Shown piece by piece: positions 50,164-62,244 of a stretch of 64,000 nucleotides of DNA (position 1 is its first letter; the number at the start of each line of letters is the position of its first letter). Origin of the DNA: Paramecium octaurelia (lineage: Eukaryota > Ciliophora > Oligohymenophorea > Peniculida > Parameciidae); assembly GCA_905182995.1 (NCBI GenBank), contig CAJJDP010000048.1:186001-250000 (forward strand), written 5' to 3'. The notes under the pieces are model-generated. The model saw nothing but the letters and a program-made list of their open reading frames with translations. It was not told the origin of the DNA and did no database searches. The position numbers were made by a program, and so were the translations under genes.

Positions 50164-50216
50164 AATAATAATAATAATGACAATAATAATAATTGTATTT
50201 ATTTGTATGCATATAC

Positions 50217-51090
50217 TCAAATCCAATGGATAAAGTGGGCATCCTTATGGTATGGGTCTGCTAATCTTTCCAAGGGTTGATTGAATGTACCATCCTATTT
50301 TAATAATAAATAAGGAATACCCAATGAGCAATGTGAGTGGGACGACCGTGCCACTTTTTAAGAATGTGTAAACACCAATTTGTATCATTATATAATAAAT
50401 GAGCTGGCTGTCTGGCTCTCCATGCAAGAGATTCTGAAATTCTGTTCTAAAAGGTTGGCATTTCCAAGAAGTTCAATGCACTGCACACATTGTGATATTA
50501 ATTGATATCTTTGCTATAAGATATTTGTTATGATTTACTTAGTAAATCTATCAGATTATGTAGATATCACCATTTTTCCATGATATGGAAGAATTGAAGT
50601 AAAGTGATCACTTAATTTGGCCAAAAAGATCCACATAACAAAAACTCTTGCATAAAAATTACGTAGTGGTAACTAAATTCAAATTTTTATATTACTTCTC
50701 TTAAAACCAAATATCCCAAACCGAATCCTGACAACCATTTGGTAACTGTCCATTCTCTCCAATAAGTATGATTTGGTTTGATAAAAATGTATTTATTAAC
50801 GAACTCTTCGCATGTATATGATTAAAATGGTCTGGCCAACTAATTTGTTTTTAAGATTCATAATTACTTTTGACAAATCCTTCTTATATCTTTCACTTGC
50901 TGATAAGAAGAATTCTTTTTTGCTTCTATTAAACACTGGGGAAAAGTTTTCATCATCAAAATCTAATGATTTCAATTCAATGTTGGCAATCATTCTGTCA
51001 TCATATGCATCCTTTTAATATTTAACAATAATCTACTTGTTCCTCTTATGTTGGATGCCACAATTTTGCTTTTCCTTATACAATAGGCAT
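50217..51090 (-). CDS. Probable mitochondrial inner-membrane protein, unrecognised
   Basis: 248 residues; five introns (50295..50320, 50514..50538, 50673..50695, 50840..50867, 51012..51036) give an exact reading frame to the TGA. The N-terminal 70 residues are soluble (KLWHPTQEEQDAYDDRMI). The centre is aromatic and hydrophobic (PNHTYWREWTVTKWLSGFGL, RNFYARVFVMWIFLAKLSDH). The C-terminus is rich in His, Trp and Arg (WHGRPTHIAHWDGTFNQ, DAHFIHWI). Small multi-Trp/His proteins of this look are common among ciliate-specific respiratory-chain subunits, but that is inference from composition. It lies 53 bp upstream of the next minus-strand gene. Confidence 0.65.
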
Positions 51091-52397
51091 AAATAAATTA
51101 TTAATAAATAATTATGTGATTTCTCCTAAATAAATCAACTCAATAAGCATATATAACATAAATACAAAAGCTATTGTTTGATAATATTAAATTATCAAAT
51201 ACACCAAATCAATTCTTAAGTTTAAGAGTATTTCTAAGAAGTCAAAAGATTTAGATTAAATTCATTAGTGTTGACAAAACCTATAGAACCAAAAATCATA
51301 AACGAGAAAATAAATCCTTATAGCGTTGAATTTAATGATAACATATTACAGTGGTAGATTGCATATCATTCTCATCAAATTATGAAATCATTAATTTATT
51401 CTAAATATTGCTAGTATTTCATAAAGATAATTCTTATAAAAATTGTCAATTCATAATTTCATTAAGTAAGACTAAAAGATTCTCACTGAAATATAAAGAT
51501 TGTTTACAAATAGTTTTAGTGTCATTCTAAAGGATAATTAATATCAATATGTATTATATTATTAATTTATCCATTTAATTAATCTATTAAAAATAATCAA
51601 ATTATGATATAATAAGTTATATTATAAAAATGATCTAGGAAGAATAACATTCTCAAATAACTAGATCAAAATTGTTTCAATGATTTGGCAACCCTTTCAA
51701 TTTATTTCTCTAAATCTATATCAACCTAAATTAATTGATTCAACTTATGATAATTTCAAATATATCATATTATTCATCTTAATTTAGTATTATCATTATA
51801 AAATAGATAAAAGTCAAAATCTTAGCTTGAGAATTCATATGTATTTTTAAAATGAATTGAAATTAGACCTCTTAACAAATTCTTAAACTTATTTATAAAC
51901 TCTAAAACCTTTAGATTTAATAATTAAAAGTATTTAAACTAGCCTACATTATTTGAAATATCTGCTATCTAATGTATAGTGAATCAAAAATAACTAACTG
52001 AAGAAATACAAAGAAAAATTTAGATTGAACCTTATATTATGCATTAATAATGGCAACGATTTTTCTTATCAGAATAAGGTTACCATTAGATTATAAAAGC
52101 ATCCTAAATTAGAAATTATATTTAAAAGGAAGAAATTTAAAATGAAATTTTTATGGATCTATATTAATTCCACAAGGAACACATTTTATTTACTGTTTAT
52201 ATTAATATTTACAATTAGTTGATTTGTATTAAACAATATAAATTAATTTTATTATTAAGAAAGTCTTTCAACACAATTTAAATAGTTACTAATTATAAAT
52301 TAATACTTAGCCATTTAGATTAACTTTTGAGGGTGAAATCAACTAATTATTACATTTATTTCCTAAATAATATTAATTACTTTACTTGATTAATTAT
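51091..52397. other. Gene-poor stretch with possible decayed coding sequence
   Basis: 1.3 kb of AT-rich DNA. Two long TGA-free plus-strand frames overlap here: ATG 51680 to about 51982 (MIWQPFQFISLNLYQPKLID...), and about 51855 to 52390 without a start (for example MHQQWQRFFLSEQGYHQIIK). A 30-nt intron near 51954..51983 could join the first to a third frame ending with a membrane-like segment near 52213. None is convincing; a decayed gene is the simplest reading. Confidence 0.3.
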
Positions 52398-54073
52398 ATG
52401 TTAATATACTTATTACAGAAGGACCCAGAAGAAAGATGTCGAAAAGACCATTAAGCCATTGAAGATCAGTTGATTTGCTTGTAATACTTTGATACTTTAC
52501 ACAACCAAACAAAAACGAAGCTTTATAAAGCCTTGCTTCGTATAATGGCCCAAAATGCAGTATTGACTAATTATGAGTCTGGTACTTTTCAATCATCTAT
52601 TATAAAGGTTCGTTGATTTGGAAATATAATGATCGACAAGATAAAATAATGATCCTGTTTTCTGGTTAAATTCAATAGTATTAAGAGATGTCGGAAGGTG
52701 AATTAGAAGACAAAAGAAAAATACTTATGAAATAATACAAATCTGATATTTTTATTGAAAGGCCAGGCAGAAGAGTTACTGCAGCATACTAGTAAAATGG
52801 CTTATTAACTTTTACAATTAATGATTAACCTAGATTACGTAGAGCACAGGTTTGTGATTTACCGTAAAAAGTAGAATTGAAAAGAACAAATAGCATAAGG
52901 CATAACCGTTTTCCTCAATTACCCCCATAATACTTATAGGCTTTAAATTCAGAATTGGACCAACTATTAAAAGGCATAAAACTGCACAATGAATCATACT
53001 TCTAATATTTATTAAATCAGTGCGTTTGTAATGCAAGGCAAACCTATTAATTTAAAGAGGGAGAAATCTTAAACAATGATCTTCAATTGAAAAAGCACAA
53101 TACTTTGCTTTTTGCACTTTCTGATTGTGTAATCATTCAGATGAATTTAAGCGATTATTAAAATGTAGAAAATCAAATCAAAATTTAAAAATAATCAAAA
53201 ATATATCGATAATTGGAAGCTGGATTTGTAAGTGAAATTACTGAATCAGAAACTGAAATGCATTAACTAGTAAAATCTTTGATGAGCAAATTTATAAAAT
53301 TTAAATACAATCCTAATAACACAGTTTATTAGAAAGGGCAATAATTGGCATTCATATATGTTCTCGTTTCAGGGGAATGCTAAATTAATGATGATCACAA
53401 TGCTTTGGCTAGGGTCAATTAAGGATGTTTATTGGGAGAAGAATCATTTGATACTCATTAATATTAATATAAGTGTGTTACAACAACTAAATGTAAATTG
53501 TATGGGGTCAAAATTACTGACATAAACTTATTATGTTAACGTTACCATTGGTTCAAATAATAACTATTAAATAAAAAGTAAATCAAATCCAATTGGTTAA
53601 ATAGGAGACTTATCGATTAATAAAATAGAAAAAGAGTAGAGTCCAATAGTATTAAGTATTAATTCCATGTTTAAATTAATAAAATATCGAATTTTCAACA
53701 ACAATAACTCAAAACTCACAGACCTACTTAATCATAGAATATTTTTGATAAGAATTAATACTAAGAAATAATGTCATACCGTGGCTAATATCGAAATTCA
53801 AGCAGACAAAGAATAAAGACAAAACAACCCAAACAACCTCAATCATAACCTAGCTTCTCTAAGGATTTTAGTAATGATATTGATCTCCTGCCTATGTTAA
53901 TGAATTTAGATAAATAGTAAAGTAATAATCTAAGGGAATTATTGAAGAAGGGTAAAATTAGACCTTACTAATAATAAAATTAAAAATCTACTACAGCTTA
54001 GAATTTCTTATCTGTTCCTTGTAAAGAGTCAACTTAAAAAATATTGAAACGGATACAATAATATTTAGGCTGA
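52398..54073 (+). CDS. Protein with two cyclic-nucleotide-binding-like domains
   Basis: 549 residues, one intron (52582..52607). The first domain (residues about 15-105) has YLLQKDPEERCRKD, LICLQYFDTLHNQTKTKLYK and IMILFSGQI, the pattern of a cNMP-binding fold. A second at about 290-390 has KSLMSKFIKFKYNPNNTVYQ, KGQQLAFIYVLVSGECQIND and GCLLGEESFD. The phosphate-binding cassette of the second keeps GEE, but the usual RAA arginine is not seen, so ligand binding is doubtful. There is no kinase or channel part. The tail is basic and Q-rich (RRLIDQQNRKRVESNSIKYQ). Many Paramecium genes encode such stand-alone cNMP-domain proteins; some are ciliary. Confidence 0.75.
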
Positions 54074-54726
54074 ATGATTAATTAATATATTATAATAATG
54101 CAAGTCTATATTAAGTCATTATTCTCAAATATCGATTAACTAAAGAAAATTTTAAATATAAGTTAATTTTGCATAACCTAATATATAAAGAAATATAATA
54201 GGAATATTTTGATTTAAAAAATTTCAGTAATTATGAAGCACATTCTTGTATATGTATTAAGAGCTTAACTATTTTAAGCCTTCAATTTTAAACTACTCCT
54301 TTATCTAATAGTTATTTTACATCTCATATGTAAATATTAGAAAATCAAATATCTAAATAATAATGATGAAATAAATTCTTTCTTAATTAATATAAAACAT
54401 AGGTGTTATCCAAAAACGCTTAAGATAATTCACATTCAGCTCAATTGTTCAATAATAATCTCAGAAACTAAAAAAATAAAGTGGTTTTCTTAATATATTT
54501 GGAAATATTAGAGGAAAAGTTTGAATATAGAAAAAGAATAAATAAATAATTATTTTAAACTTTAGAACTTAATATAATCTATTTTTAATATAGATAAAAT
54601 CTTTATGTATTCTTTAAGTTAATCGATATTTAGAAATTTATACTGTTTATTTATTTATGAATACTATAGTAACATTAACATCTTGATTATTTTAGTTATT
54701 ATTTTTATTTAAATTCAAACAAATCA
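54074..54726. other. Intergenic, nothing recognised
   Basis: 653 bp AT-rich spacer between two plus-strand genes. Confidence 0.5.
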
Positions 54727-55867
54727 ATGAATTGCAGCATCTTCTCTTATTATGTTGAATAGACTTTGCCAAATTATGTTCAAAAGAAATTGGATGAATG
54801 CTTTGTACAATTGAGTAATAATTAAAACATAATAATGTGTGTTGAGATGATATGCGAATAGATTGAATTTTGCCGGAAATTATGCAATCGGTTGTAAGCA
54901 CATAAATAATTATTGATATTGACAAAATTATTGGAACATCAAATCTATCCGATAAAAGATGCTGAAAAAAATAATACATATCTGCTATCACTATAGGATG
55001 TGTACGTATTTCAAATAATACTCAGAATGCTTTGTATAATGATTTAATTTGAGTCAAAAAAATATCATGATAATTTTAATGATGATTATATAGAAAAGTA
55101 AGAAATATTTAATAAATTTCAGATTTAGCAACGATTTAGTTAAGGGTTTCTTAATATTAAGAACTAATTAAGCAATTTAATTAGATCTCTAATTTCTAGA
55201 AATGTTTTTAAAATTGAAATCAAGGTCTGTTCTATTTTACAGGTGTTTGATAAAATAGTGTGAATAATTTTAATTGAGAAATTGTTAGTCGACATTAAGA
55301 AAGCAAAAATTGCAATTAAAAAAATAACAATCGGAATAGATCATTGAAAAGAGACGTCAAATTGATACCATAAAGCAAGAATCTAAAGGAGAATGTTCCA
55401 ATTCATTTTTTGAATAGAATGATTTTAGAATTAAAGATAAAAGATTACAAATGATAATGAATGTAAAATAACCTAAATAGGAATAACAATATTTGTCATT
55501 CCAAGATGTACTCAAATAAAAAGAAAACGCTAAATTTGTGAATACAACAGAGTCTACTTTAAGTCGTCCATCTTTAAGTAAAAGAACAATCAATGGTGGT
55601 ATTAATGGAAAATACAAAGTAAAATATTGTTTATTTAATATTAAGTTAGGGAGTGAGATAAAAGTTCTACGAAAGACTACTTCTTCAAGCAATAAAAAAA
55701 ATAATAAAGCTGAAATGCAACCATTTTAAATTTTATAATAATAATACTAATTGGAATTTTGCAGAGAGGTCAGTAGGAAGCTGTTGAAATTGGAGGAGAA
55801 GAAGAAAATGAATTGGAATAGTGAGTATTTGGCTGCAGATACAGAATCTGATAGTGGTTTTAATTGA
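54727..55867 (+). CDS. Hypothetical helical protein
   Basis: 359 residues; introns 55225..55258 (34 nt, tentative) and 55619..55645. The first 165 residues form cysteine-containing helices (MNCSIFSYYVEQTLPNYVQK, IIMCVEMICEQIEFCRKLCN, VYVFQIILRMLCIMIQFESK). The second half is basic and coiled (RKQKLQLKKQQSEQIIEKRR), then S/T-rich (TESTLSRPSLSKRTINGG). The end is charged (SRKLLKLEEKKKMNWNSEYL, then AADTESDSGFN). No family recognised. Frame closure after splicing supports the model. Confidence 0.6.
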
Positions 55868-55945
55868 TAATTTAATTAATAAGACTAGTCGTTTTTGTTG
55901 TAATCTAAGCTTTTTTTTTGTGTTCATTTTTCATATATTAATTTA

Positions 55946-57067
55946 ATGAAATCATTGTTCCTCATTGCCTTGATTGCTATTGCATTCACAGCTAGAGTCT
56001 AAGAAAGAAGTCTATCTAAAATTACAACAGATTTGAAAAAGAGCACATATGGAAGTGCCCTTCTTCATTTAGTTGAACTCCATTCCATGGCTGGTGGTCC
56101 TGTCTAAGAGTTGATTGACGCCATTGAAGAGTTAATTAATGATCTTGAAGAGGAATTGGAAGAACTTGAATTCAATTTCTAATAAAGAACTAATTAACAT
56201 AATTCATTAGTCATCGGATATGAATAAGACATTCAAGATGCTGTGATCGGTATTTTAATGATACATTCATAGATGTTAACAATACATAAGACACATTGGA
56301 TAATTTATTATTCCCAAGAAGAGAACAACTCCAAGTGAGAATTGAATAAATTTAAGAAAACTAAGAGGCAAATAGAAAAAATTATGATGAAGCCGTTCTT
56401 ACAAGAGAATAAGAACATGAAGATTTTGAATTCTAAATTGCAGAATTGAATGATGCCACTGCAGCAGTTGATGATGCACTTGCCCTTCTTTCTTCATTAA
56501 CAAATCCATCACTTCTTTAGATCAAGAGATTCCAAAATTCCTTAAAAAACATTGAATAAAAGATCAAATCAAGATCCAGAATGGCTCCAATGATCAAGGC
56601 ACTTATCACATTGGCTTCAAACTAAAATTTCTCAGATCAAGGAATCATTGGTTAAATAGTTGGTGCTCTTAATGAATTTAGAAATGCTATTGTTGACTCA
56701 ATCAATGCCTAAACAGCTGCTGAAGCTGATGCCCAAGCTGAACATGAAGAATATCTTGAATAATTAGATGCTGAATATGCTGAATTCTAGAGATAAATCA
56801 ACAGAGTTAATGTTGATTTGACTGCAACTAATGGTAATATAATTATCAATAAATTTAGAAAAAATCGATTAATTAAGTGATTTCAGAGACCAAAGAGAAG
56901 CTGACAGAAAACAATACACTGCAGAACTTGAATTAGAGAATAACACATATGCTGAAGAAACCGATACCTACACTAACTTAAAGAATGAGTTCACTAGAGA
57001 ACTTGGAATTAGTGAGTAAGCCTTGTCAGTTGTTGAAAGTGCTGACTTCAGCAACATTCAAGTTTGA
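55946..57067 (+). CDS. Trichocyst matrix protein
   Basis: 357 residues; introns 56250..56272 and 56834..56858. It has a signal peptide MKSLFLIALIAIAFTARV, then a propeptide-like segment. The acidic helical body has repeated E/Q/N heptads (DLEEELEELEFNFQQR, EQIQENQEANRKNYDEAVLT, AEYAEFQRQINRVNVDL). This is the standard build of a trichocyst matrix precursor, processed in the secretory pathway and assembled into the crystalline core. It lies 175 bp upstream of another member on the same strand. Confidence 0.88.
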
Positions 57068-57242
57068 AAGGAATGACTTTAAGTTTCTTTTTAATATACA
57101 AGAATAAATTTACAGTATTTACATTTAACATTTTAGATCTCTATTTATTTTTGATTTTCATAAGTTTGTTATGATCATAAATAAGAATTGATCATTATTT
57201 ATAAATATTTGGGATTATATCGTTTTTATTTTATTATTAAAT

Positions 57243-58393
57243 ATGAATTTATCCTTGATATTCTCAGTCATCTTTGTTGTTGCAGCAAATGATTACGAAT
57301 TGTTAGCATAACTTTAAAATTATGAATTCGGAAAAACTATTATAGCAACAATGCAAATTACACTAGCAAGCGAAGAGTAAAATTTCATTCATTTTAAGTG
57401 CATCTGTTGATGGAGTTGTAAATTAACTTTTGGCTATGTAAAAGGCTACTCAAAATGATCTAGATGATAACTCATAAGCTATTAAACAAAGTTAAGAATC
57501 TTGCGAGTTAAGATTTAATGAATTGTAAACTGTAATTGAAAATGCTTCAAATAAAAAAGCTGATAATGAGAGAACTTTGCCTTTCAAATAAGAAGAATTA
57601 AATATCATTGCATATCAAATTAAAGACAAGGTTGATTAATAAAAGCGAGTTCAAGATAGAAGAAATGGAGCAGAATTTTCAAGATCAGTTGAAAAAGTAT
57701 GTGAAATATATAAATTAGAAAGATTTCTCATCAAAATAATAAGAAACCATAGATTTCATATCAGGATTAAAAAAGGCAAAAGCCATTTTATCATAACTTA
57801 AAAGTTCCTTTTTGTAAGTAGGCGATGTCAGAGCTAAATTACACAAACATCTTGAATCCTTAAATAAGAGTAGTCCTTATCACGGATTAGTGAAAATCCT
57901 GATTGCAGCTGCAGGCGATGATAATGTACCAAAAATCATATAAATAATTGATGAACTTGTTGAAGTAATTTAATTAGTAACTAGAAAAGTCATTGCAACA
58001 CTTGCTCTCTGTTGATAGATCTGGAGATGAACAAAAGGAGGAACTTTATTAATTATAAAAAAGTAGATATGATTCAGAATTATAAACTTTAACCACTACA
58101 ATAGCCTCACTATAGGCAGAGGCAGAAAAATAAAAGCAGAAGTTACTTGAGTTTTAAAATGACATTGAAACAAAGGAGCAATTCTTAACTGTAAAAAATT
58201 AGGAGTACAAAGATTGGAGAAAAACTTGTGATGACGATTTAAGAGCTAACCAAAATTTAAGATAAATAAAGTAATATGTTATTTTAAGCTTTTCAGATTC
58301 AATGAGTTAAATATCATTAATGAATGCATTGAGATCTTCACTACTAGACTTAATCCATAGATCAAGAGTTATATCTAAGAATTAGAGATTTGA
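57243..58393 (+). CDS. Trichocyst matrix protein, divergent member
   Basis: 351 residues; introns 57377..57398, 57697..57718, 57965..57989 and 58271..58296. A hydrophobic signal sequence (MNLSLIFSVIFVVAAND) precedes an acidic, helical body of the same length and composition as the neighbouring matrix protein. There are more lysines and two cysteine-containing segments (QESCELRFNELQ, YKDWRKTCDDDLRANQN). It probably arose by tandem duplication and then diverged, or belongs to a different subfamily of the same secretory-granule proteins. The splice sites are unambiguous except the last, where the 26-nt choice gives a protein-like end. Confidence 0.75.
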
Positions 58394-58503
58394 TAAATAT
58401 ACATTAAACAATTTAGGATATTAATTATTTTATTTCTTATATTTTCGAATTAATTCATTGTTTTTAAATATATAAATAAATAGCATTGATTTTACATTAC
58501 TAA

Positions 58504-59835
58504 TTTTATGTTAACAAATAAATACAAGTGTAAAAATAAAAATGTACATCTTGTGTTAAAATACACCCCCAAATCATTTATTAAAATTTGATCAATACTA
58601 CTTTGCAATTTGATTTATTTACTTAAAAATCAATTTGCAATCTTTTGTTATATTGGGTAATAAAAAAGTATTATTTATCTAGTATGTAAGCTAATATATG
58701 ATAGTAATTGATATTTCGAAGTGAAATTTATACTTAATCATAAATTTCTAATTAATATTAAAATTCTTACGTATTATAAAAAGCATCTTAAGCATCTCAA
58801 ATAAATCCTTTGAAATTAATTATTTATTGACTCTCTTTGGTGAAATGATTCATTTAAAAATCCAATTCAAAACTGAATTCGGTTAGGCTGTGTATATTTC
58901 TGGGAATTCAAAGTATTTGGGGTAATGGAATCCTAAATAAGCAATCCGAATGAATTGGACATAAGTAATTATTATTTCAATCTTTAGAATGATATTTGGG
59001 AAGTGGAGATAGCCTACCATGAAATTGAGTATAAATATTTCATCTCTCAATATGAGAGTATTTAAACTGTTTTGTGGGAATCTGGACCCAATAGAGTAAC
59101 TACTAAACATACAATTGATGTGTGGAACTACAGAAAGGTTTGCTTTTAGTGTTTAAATCCATCAAATTGTTTGATCTATATTTCTGGATCCCCTGAAACC
59201 CTGGGCAAATTTAAAAAAAGAATTAGAATGAAAAATAAAGATGGAATTTCGTAATACACTTGTCTCTTAGATATTACTGATCCTTTGATACAGTATTAAT
59301 ATCACTTCTTGACCAAAAATGAATTTTCAAGTCCTGTGTAAAAACTGGATTTAGAATCTGAATGTAAACAGTATTGTTAATTATTTTTAGAATCATATTA
59401 TAAAGATGCTTTACTAGTCTATTCAGATAATCTAACAAAAGTAAAATAAATGATATTCTAACTTAATAAAAATATTTGTTATGGATATGTTCCATAATCA
59501 AAGGAGGATTATAGAATTTTGAAGAAGTTTAATTTGAAAACAATAGTAGAATTTTGTAATACTTAAGAAAAGAGCTTGTTAGAACACTAACTTCAAAAGG
59601 ATGATTGTCAACACATGATAGTCAACCTTTATCACTTTAAATAGGAGAATTTCACTCAAAGATTACTTCAACTCATTCAAATTTTTATTCAAAAATATTA
59701 GGTACTCATATTAATGTATTCATAGTTAATTTACATATGCAATAACTCACTCTCTCATCTTAGAAAGTATCTACAAGTCTATGAAAAACTCTCAAAATGA
59801 AAAGAATATTATTGAATATAATATTGTGTATATAT
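58504..59835. repeat. Second direct duplication, copy 1
   Basis: 1332 bp repeated at 59837..61168, separated by a single N at 59836. No difference between copies was found by eye. As with the first duplication, the N marks where two overlapping contigs seem to have been joined unmerged. Confidence 0.9.
58845..59800 (+). CDS. Laforin-like protein: CBM20 plus degenerate phosphatase domain, copy 1
   Basis: About 310 residues with intron 58965..58987 (a second in-frame 24-nt intron near 59701..59724 is optional). The N-terminus is a CBM20 starch-binding domain (AVYISGNSKYLGQWNPKQAI, NDIWEVEIAYHEIEYKYF). A second, weaker repeat of that kind starts LIYISGSPETLGKFKKRIR. The C-terminal 110 residues follow the dual-specificity phosphatase pattern (ICYGYVPQSKEDYRILKKFN, KTIVEFCNTQ). 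The active-site region reads YICNNSLSHLRKYL, without HCX5R spacing. Laforin dephosphorylates glycogen; here binding to Paramecium starch-like polyglucan is plausible, but catalysis is not. Confidence 0.75.
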
Positions 59836-59836
59836 N
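59836..59836. other. Assembly gap marker (N)
   Basis: Single unresolved base exactly between the two copies of the 1.33-kb duplication. Confidence 0.95.
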
Positions 59837-61168
59837 TTTTATGTTAACAAATAAATACAAGTGTAAAAATAAAAATGTACATCTTGTGTTAAAATACACC
59901 CCCAAATCATTTATTAAAATTTGATCAATACTACTTTGCAATTTGATTTATTTACTTAAAAATCAATTTGCAATCTTTTGTTATATTGGGTAATAAAAAA
60001 GTATTATTTATCTAGTATGTAAGCTAATATATGATAGTAATTGATATTTCGAAGTGAAATTTATACTTAATCATAAATTTCTAATTAATATTAAAATTCT
60101 TACGTATTATAAAAAGCATCTTAAGCATCTCAAATAAATCCTTTGAAATTAATTATTTATTGACTCTCTTTGGTGAAATGATTCATTTAAAAATCCAATT
60201 CAAAACTGAATTCGGTTAGGCTGTGTATATTTCTGGGAATTCAAAGTATTTGGGGTAATGGAATCCTAAATAAGCAATCCGAATGAATTGGACATAAGTA
60301 ATTATTATTTCAATCTTTAGAATGATATTTGGGAAGTGGAGATAGCCTACCATGAAATTGAGTATAAATATTTCATCTCTCAATATGAGAGTATTTAAAC
60401 TGTTTTGTGGGAATCTGGACCCAATAGAGTAACTACTAAACATACAATTGATGTGTGGAACTACAGAAAGGTTTGCTTTTAGTGTTTAAATCCATCAAAT
60501 TGTTTGATCTATATTTCTGGATCCCCTGAAACCCTGGGCAAATTTAAAAAAAGAATTAGAATGAAAAATAAAGATGGAATTTCGTAATACACTTGTCTCT
60601 TAGATATTACTGATCCTTTGATACAGTATTAATATCACTTCTTGACCAAAAATGAATTTTCAAGTCCTGTGTAAAAACTGGATTTAGAATCTGAATGTAA
60701 ACAGTATTGTTAATTATTTTTAGAATCATATTATAAAGATGCTTTACTAGTCTATTCAGATAATCTAACAAAAGTAAAATAAATGATATTCTAACTTAAT
60801 AAAAATATTTGTTATGGATATGTTCCATAATCAAAGGAGGATTATAGAATTTTGAAGAAGTTTAATTTGAAAACAATAGTAGAATTTTGTAATACTTAAG
60901 AAAAGAGCTTGTTAGAACACTAACTTCAAAAGGATGATTGTCAACACATGATAGTCAACCTTTATCACTTTAAATAGGAGAATTTCACTCAAAGATTACT
61001 TCAACTCATTCAAATTTTTATTCAAAAATATTAGGTACTCATATTAATGTATTCATAGTTAATTTACATATGCAATAACTCACTCTCTCATCTTAGAAAG
61101 TATCTACAAGTCTATGAAAAACTCTCAAAATGAAAAGAATATTATTGAATATAATATTGTGTATATAT
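59837..61168. repeat. Second direct duplication, copy 2
   Basis: Same 1332 bp as 58504..59835, offset 1333 bp; continues into unique sequence after 61168. Confidence 0.9.
60178..61133 (+). CDS. Laforin-like protein, copy 2
   Basis: Identical copy of 58845..59800 within the duplicated segment (intron 60298..60320). Probably the same locus counted twice. Confidence 0.75.
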
Positions 61169-61449
61169 ATCTAATCTAATAAGTAACAAATGATATAATA
61201 GTTATGATTAAATAATTCTAGTACTTTAATTTTAATTCCCAAAATCATTTTCTATATTGATATTCTCCATTCATATAATTCTACAAACCCTTGCCATAAG
61301 AAGTATATTATCTTTGTTTTACAAATATTTGAAATTCATGCAGTCCTAATCATTCCCAAAAAATCATTTTTTTGATAAAAAATTTTCATAATTAAATTTG
61401 CAATTAAAAGTAAAATATGTTATCAAATTAATCCTTATTTTTATCTTCT
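61134..61449. other. Intergenic, nothing recognised
   Basis: 316 bp AT-rich spacer; the first 35 bp belong to the duplicated segment. Confidence 0.55.
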
Positions 61450-61635
61450 TCATTCATGATCGACTTAAATATAGAATAATTCTCTCAAACTTTGGAACAT
61501 ATAAATTAAGTCCTTTACATCAAATGATAGCTAAACAATAGCTCCTTCTTCTTTATCATCTTTTTAAAATTTCTTATATCTGGGTATGGATTTTGTTTTC
61601 CTAGTGATTATTCCTTTTGATATAGAATTATTCAT
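61450..61635 (-). CDS. Small hypothetical protein
   Basis: 61 residues, no intron needed, ATG 61635 to TGA 61450..61452. Basic then acidic (GIITRKTKSIPRYKKFQKDD, KEEGAIVQLSFDVKDLIYMF). Composition is more coding-like than the flanks, but there is no homology support. Confidence 0.4.
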
Positions 61636-61752
61636 AAAAATCGAGAACTAGCAGATTTAATAATAAAATAAAAATATCAAATGATAAATAATCCAGAATC
61701 AAAATACCATACAAATAATAAATTAACGATGTTATCAAATAATAACAGTGGG

Positions 61753-62244
61753 TCATATAAAATATTTTCTCTTCTTTGGAATCACTTAGAATACTTTTGG
61801 AAGCTTACACACATTGGTTTTCTGATTTGGTTCTGGACTATAGAAAGTGAATAGCATTTTGTCATCTTTGCTCTCTTTTTGGCTTGTGTAAACGAAGTTT
61901 TAAATTTTATTGATTTGTTTCTTGCTATTGTTGCGAGTATTGTTTAAAGTATTCACTCTGCTGGATCGAGTTGGTTCCAATTCTTCTATTTATTATAATC
62001 TATTAATGATTAAGTCTTGCATGGAACTTTTATGAATCAACTTTTAATTTGCTTCTAAAAGTTCTTTAATTTTCACCTTATATTATGCATCAGATTAAAC
62101 TGGCAGATCTATTTAATAATGAATGGTTGATACTTGAGTAGGATAAAGCAGATGAAATCTAAATCTATGGTGACTTAGGTGATAATTATCTAGAAGGAGT
62201 TTGAATTGTTGATTCAGATGAATATATACTTTAAGTTTTTGCAT
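61753..62244 (-). CDS. Hypothetical protein
   Basis: 163 residues, intronless. An N-terminal part rich in H, L and F (YHLSHHRFRFHLLYPTQV) is followed by a coiled-coil segment (KVKIKELLEANQKLIHKSSM, INRLQQIEELEPTRSSR). The end is basic (NSKKQINKIQNF, PNQKTNVCKLPKVFQVIPKK). No family recognised. The coiled-coil heptads and frame length favour a real gene; the start could lie further upstream. Confidence 0.55.

Noticed and set aside
50164..50490. Separate small membrane protein gene upstream of 50163
   Set aside because: The hydrophobic reading disappears once a 26-nt intron (50295..50320) is recognised; the region is the last exons of the 248-residue gene.
58883..59110. Minus-strand frame found twice with identical sequence
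   Set aside because: Antisense shadow of the laforin-like gene; it repeats only because the segment is duplicated.
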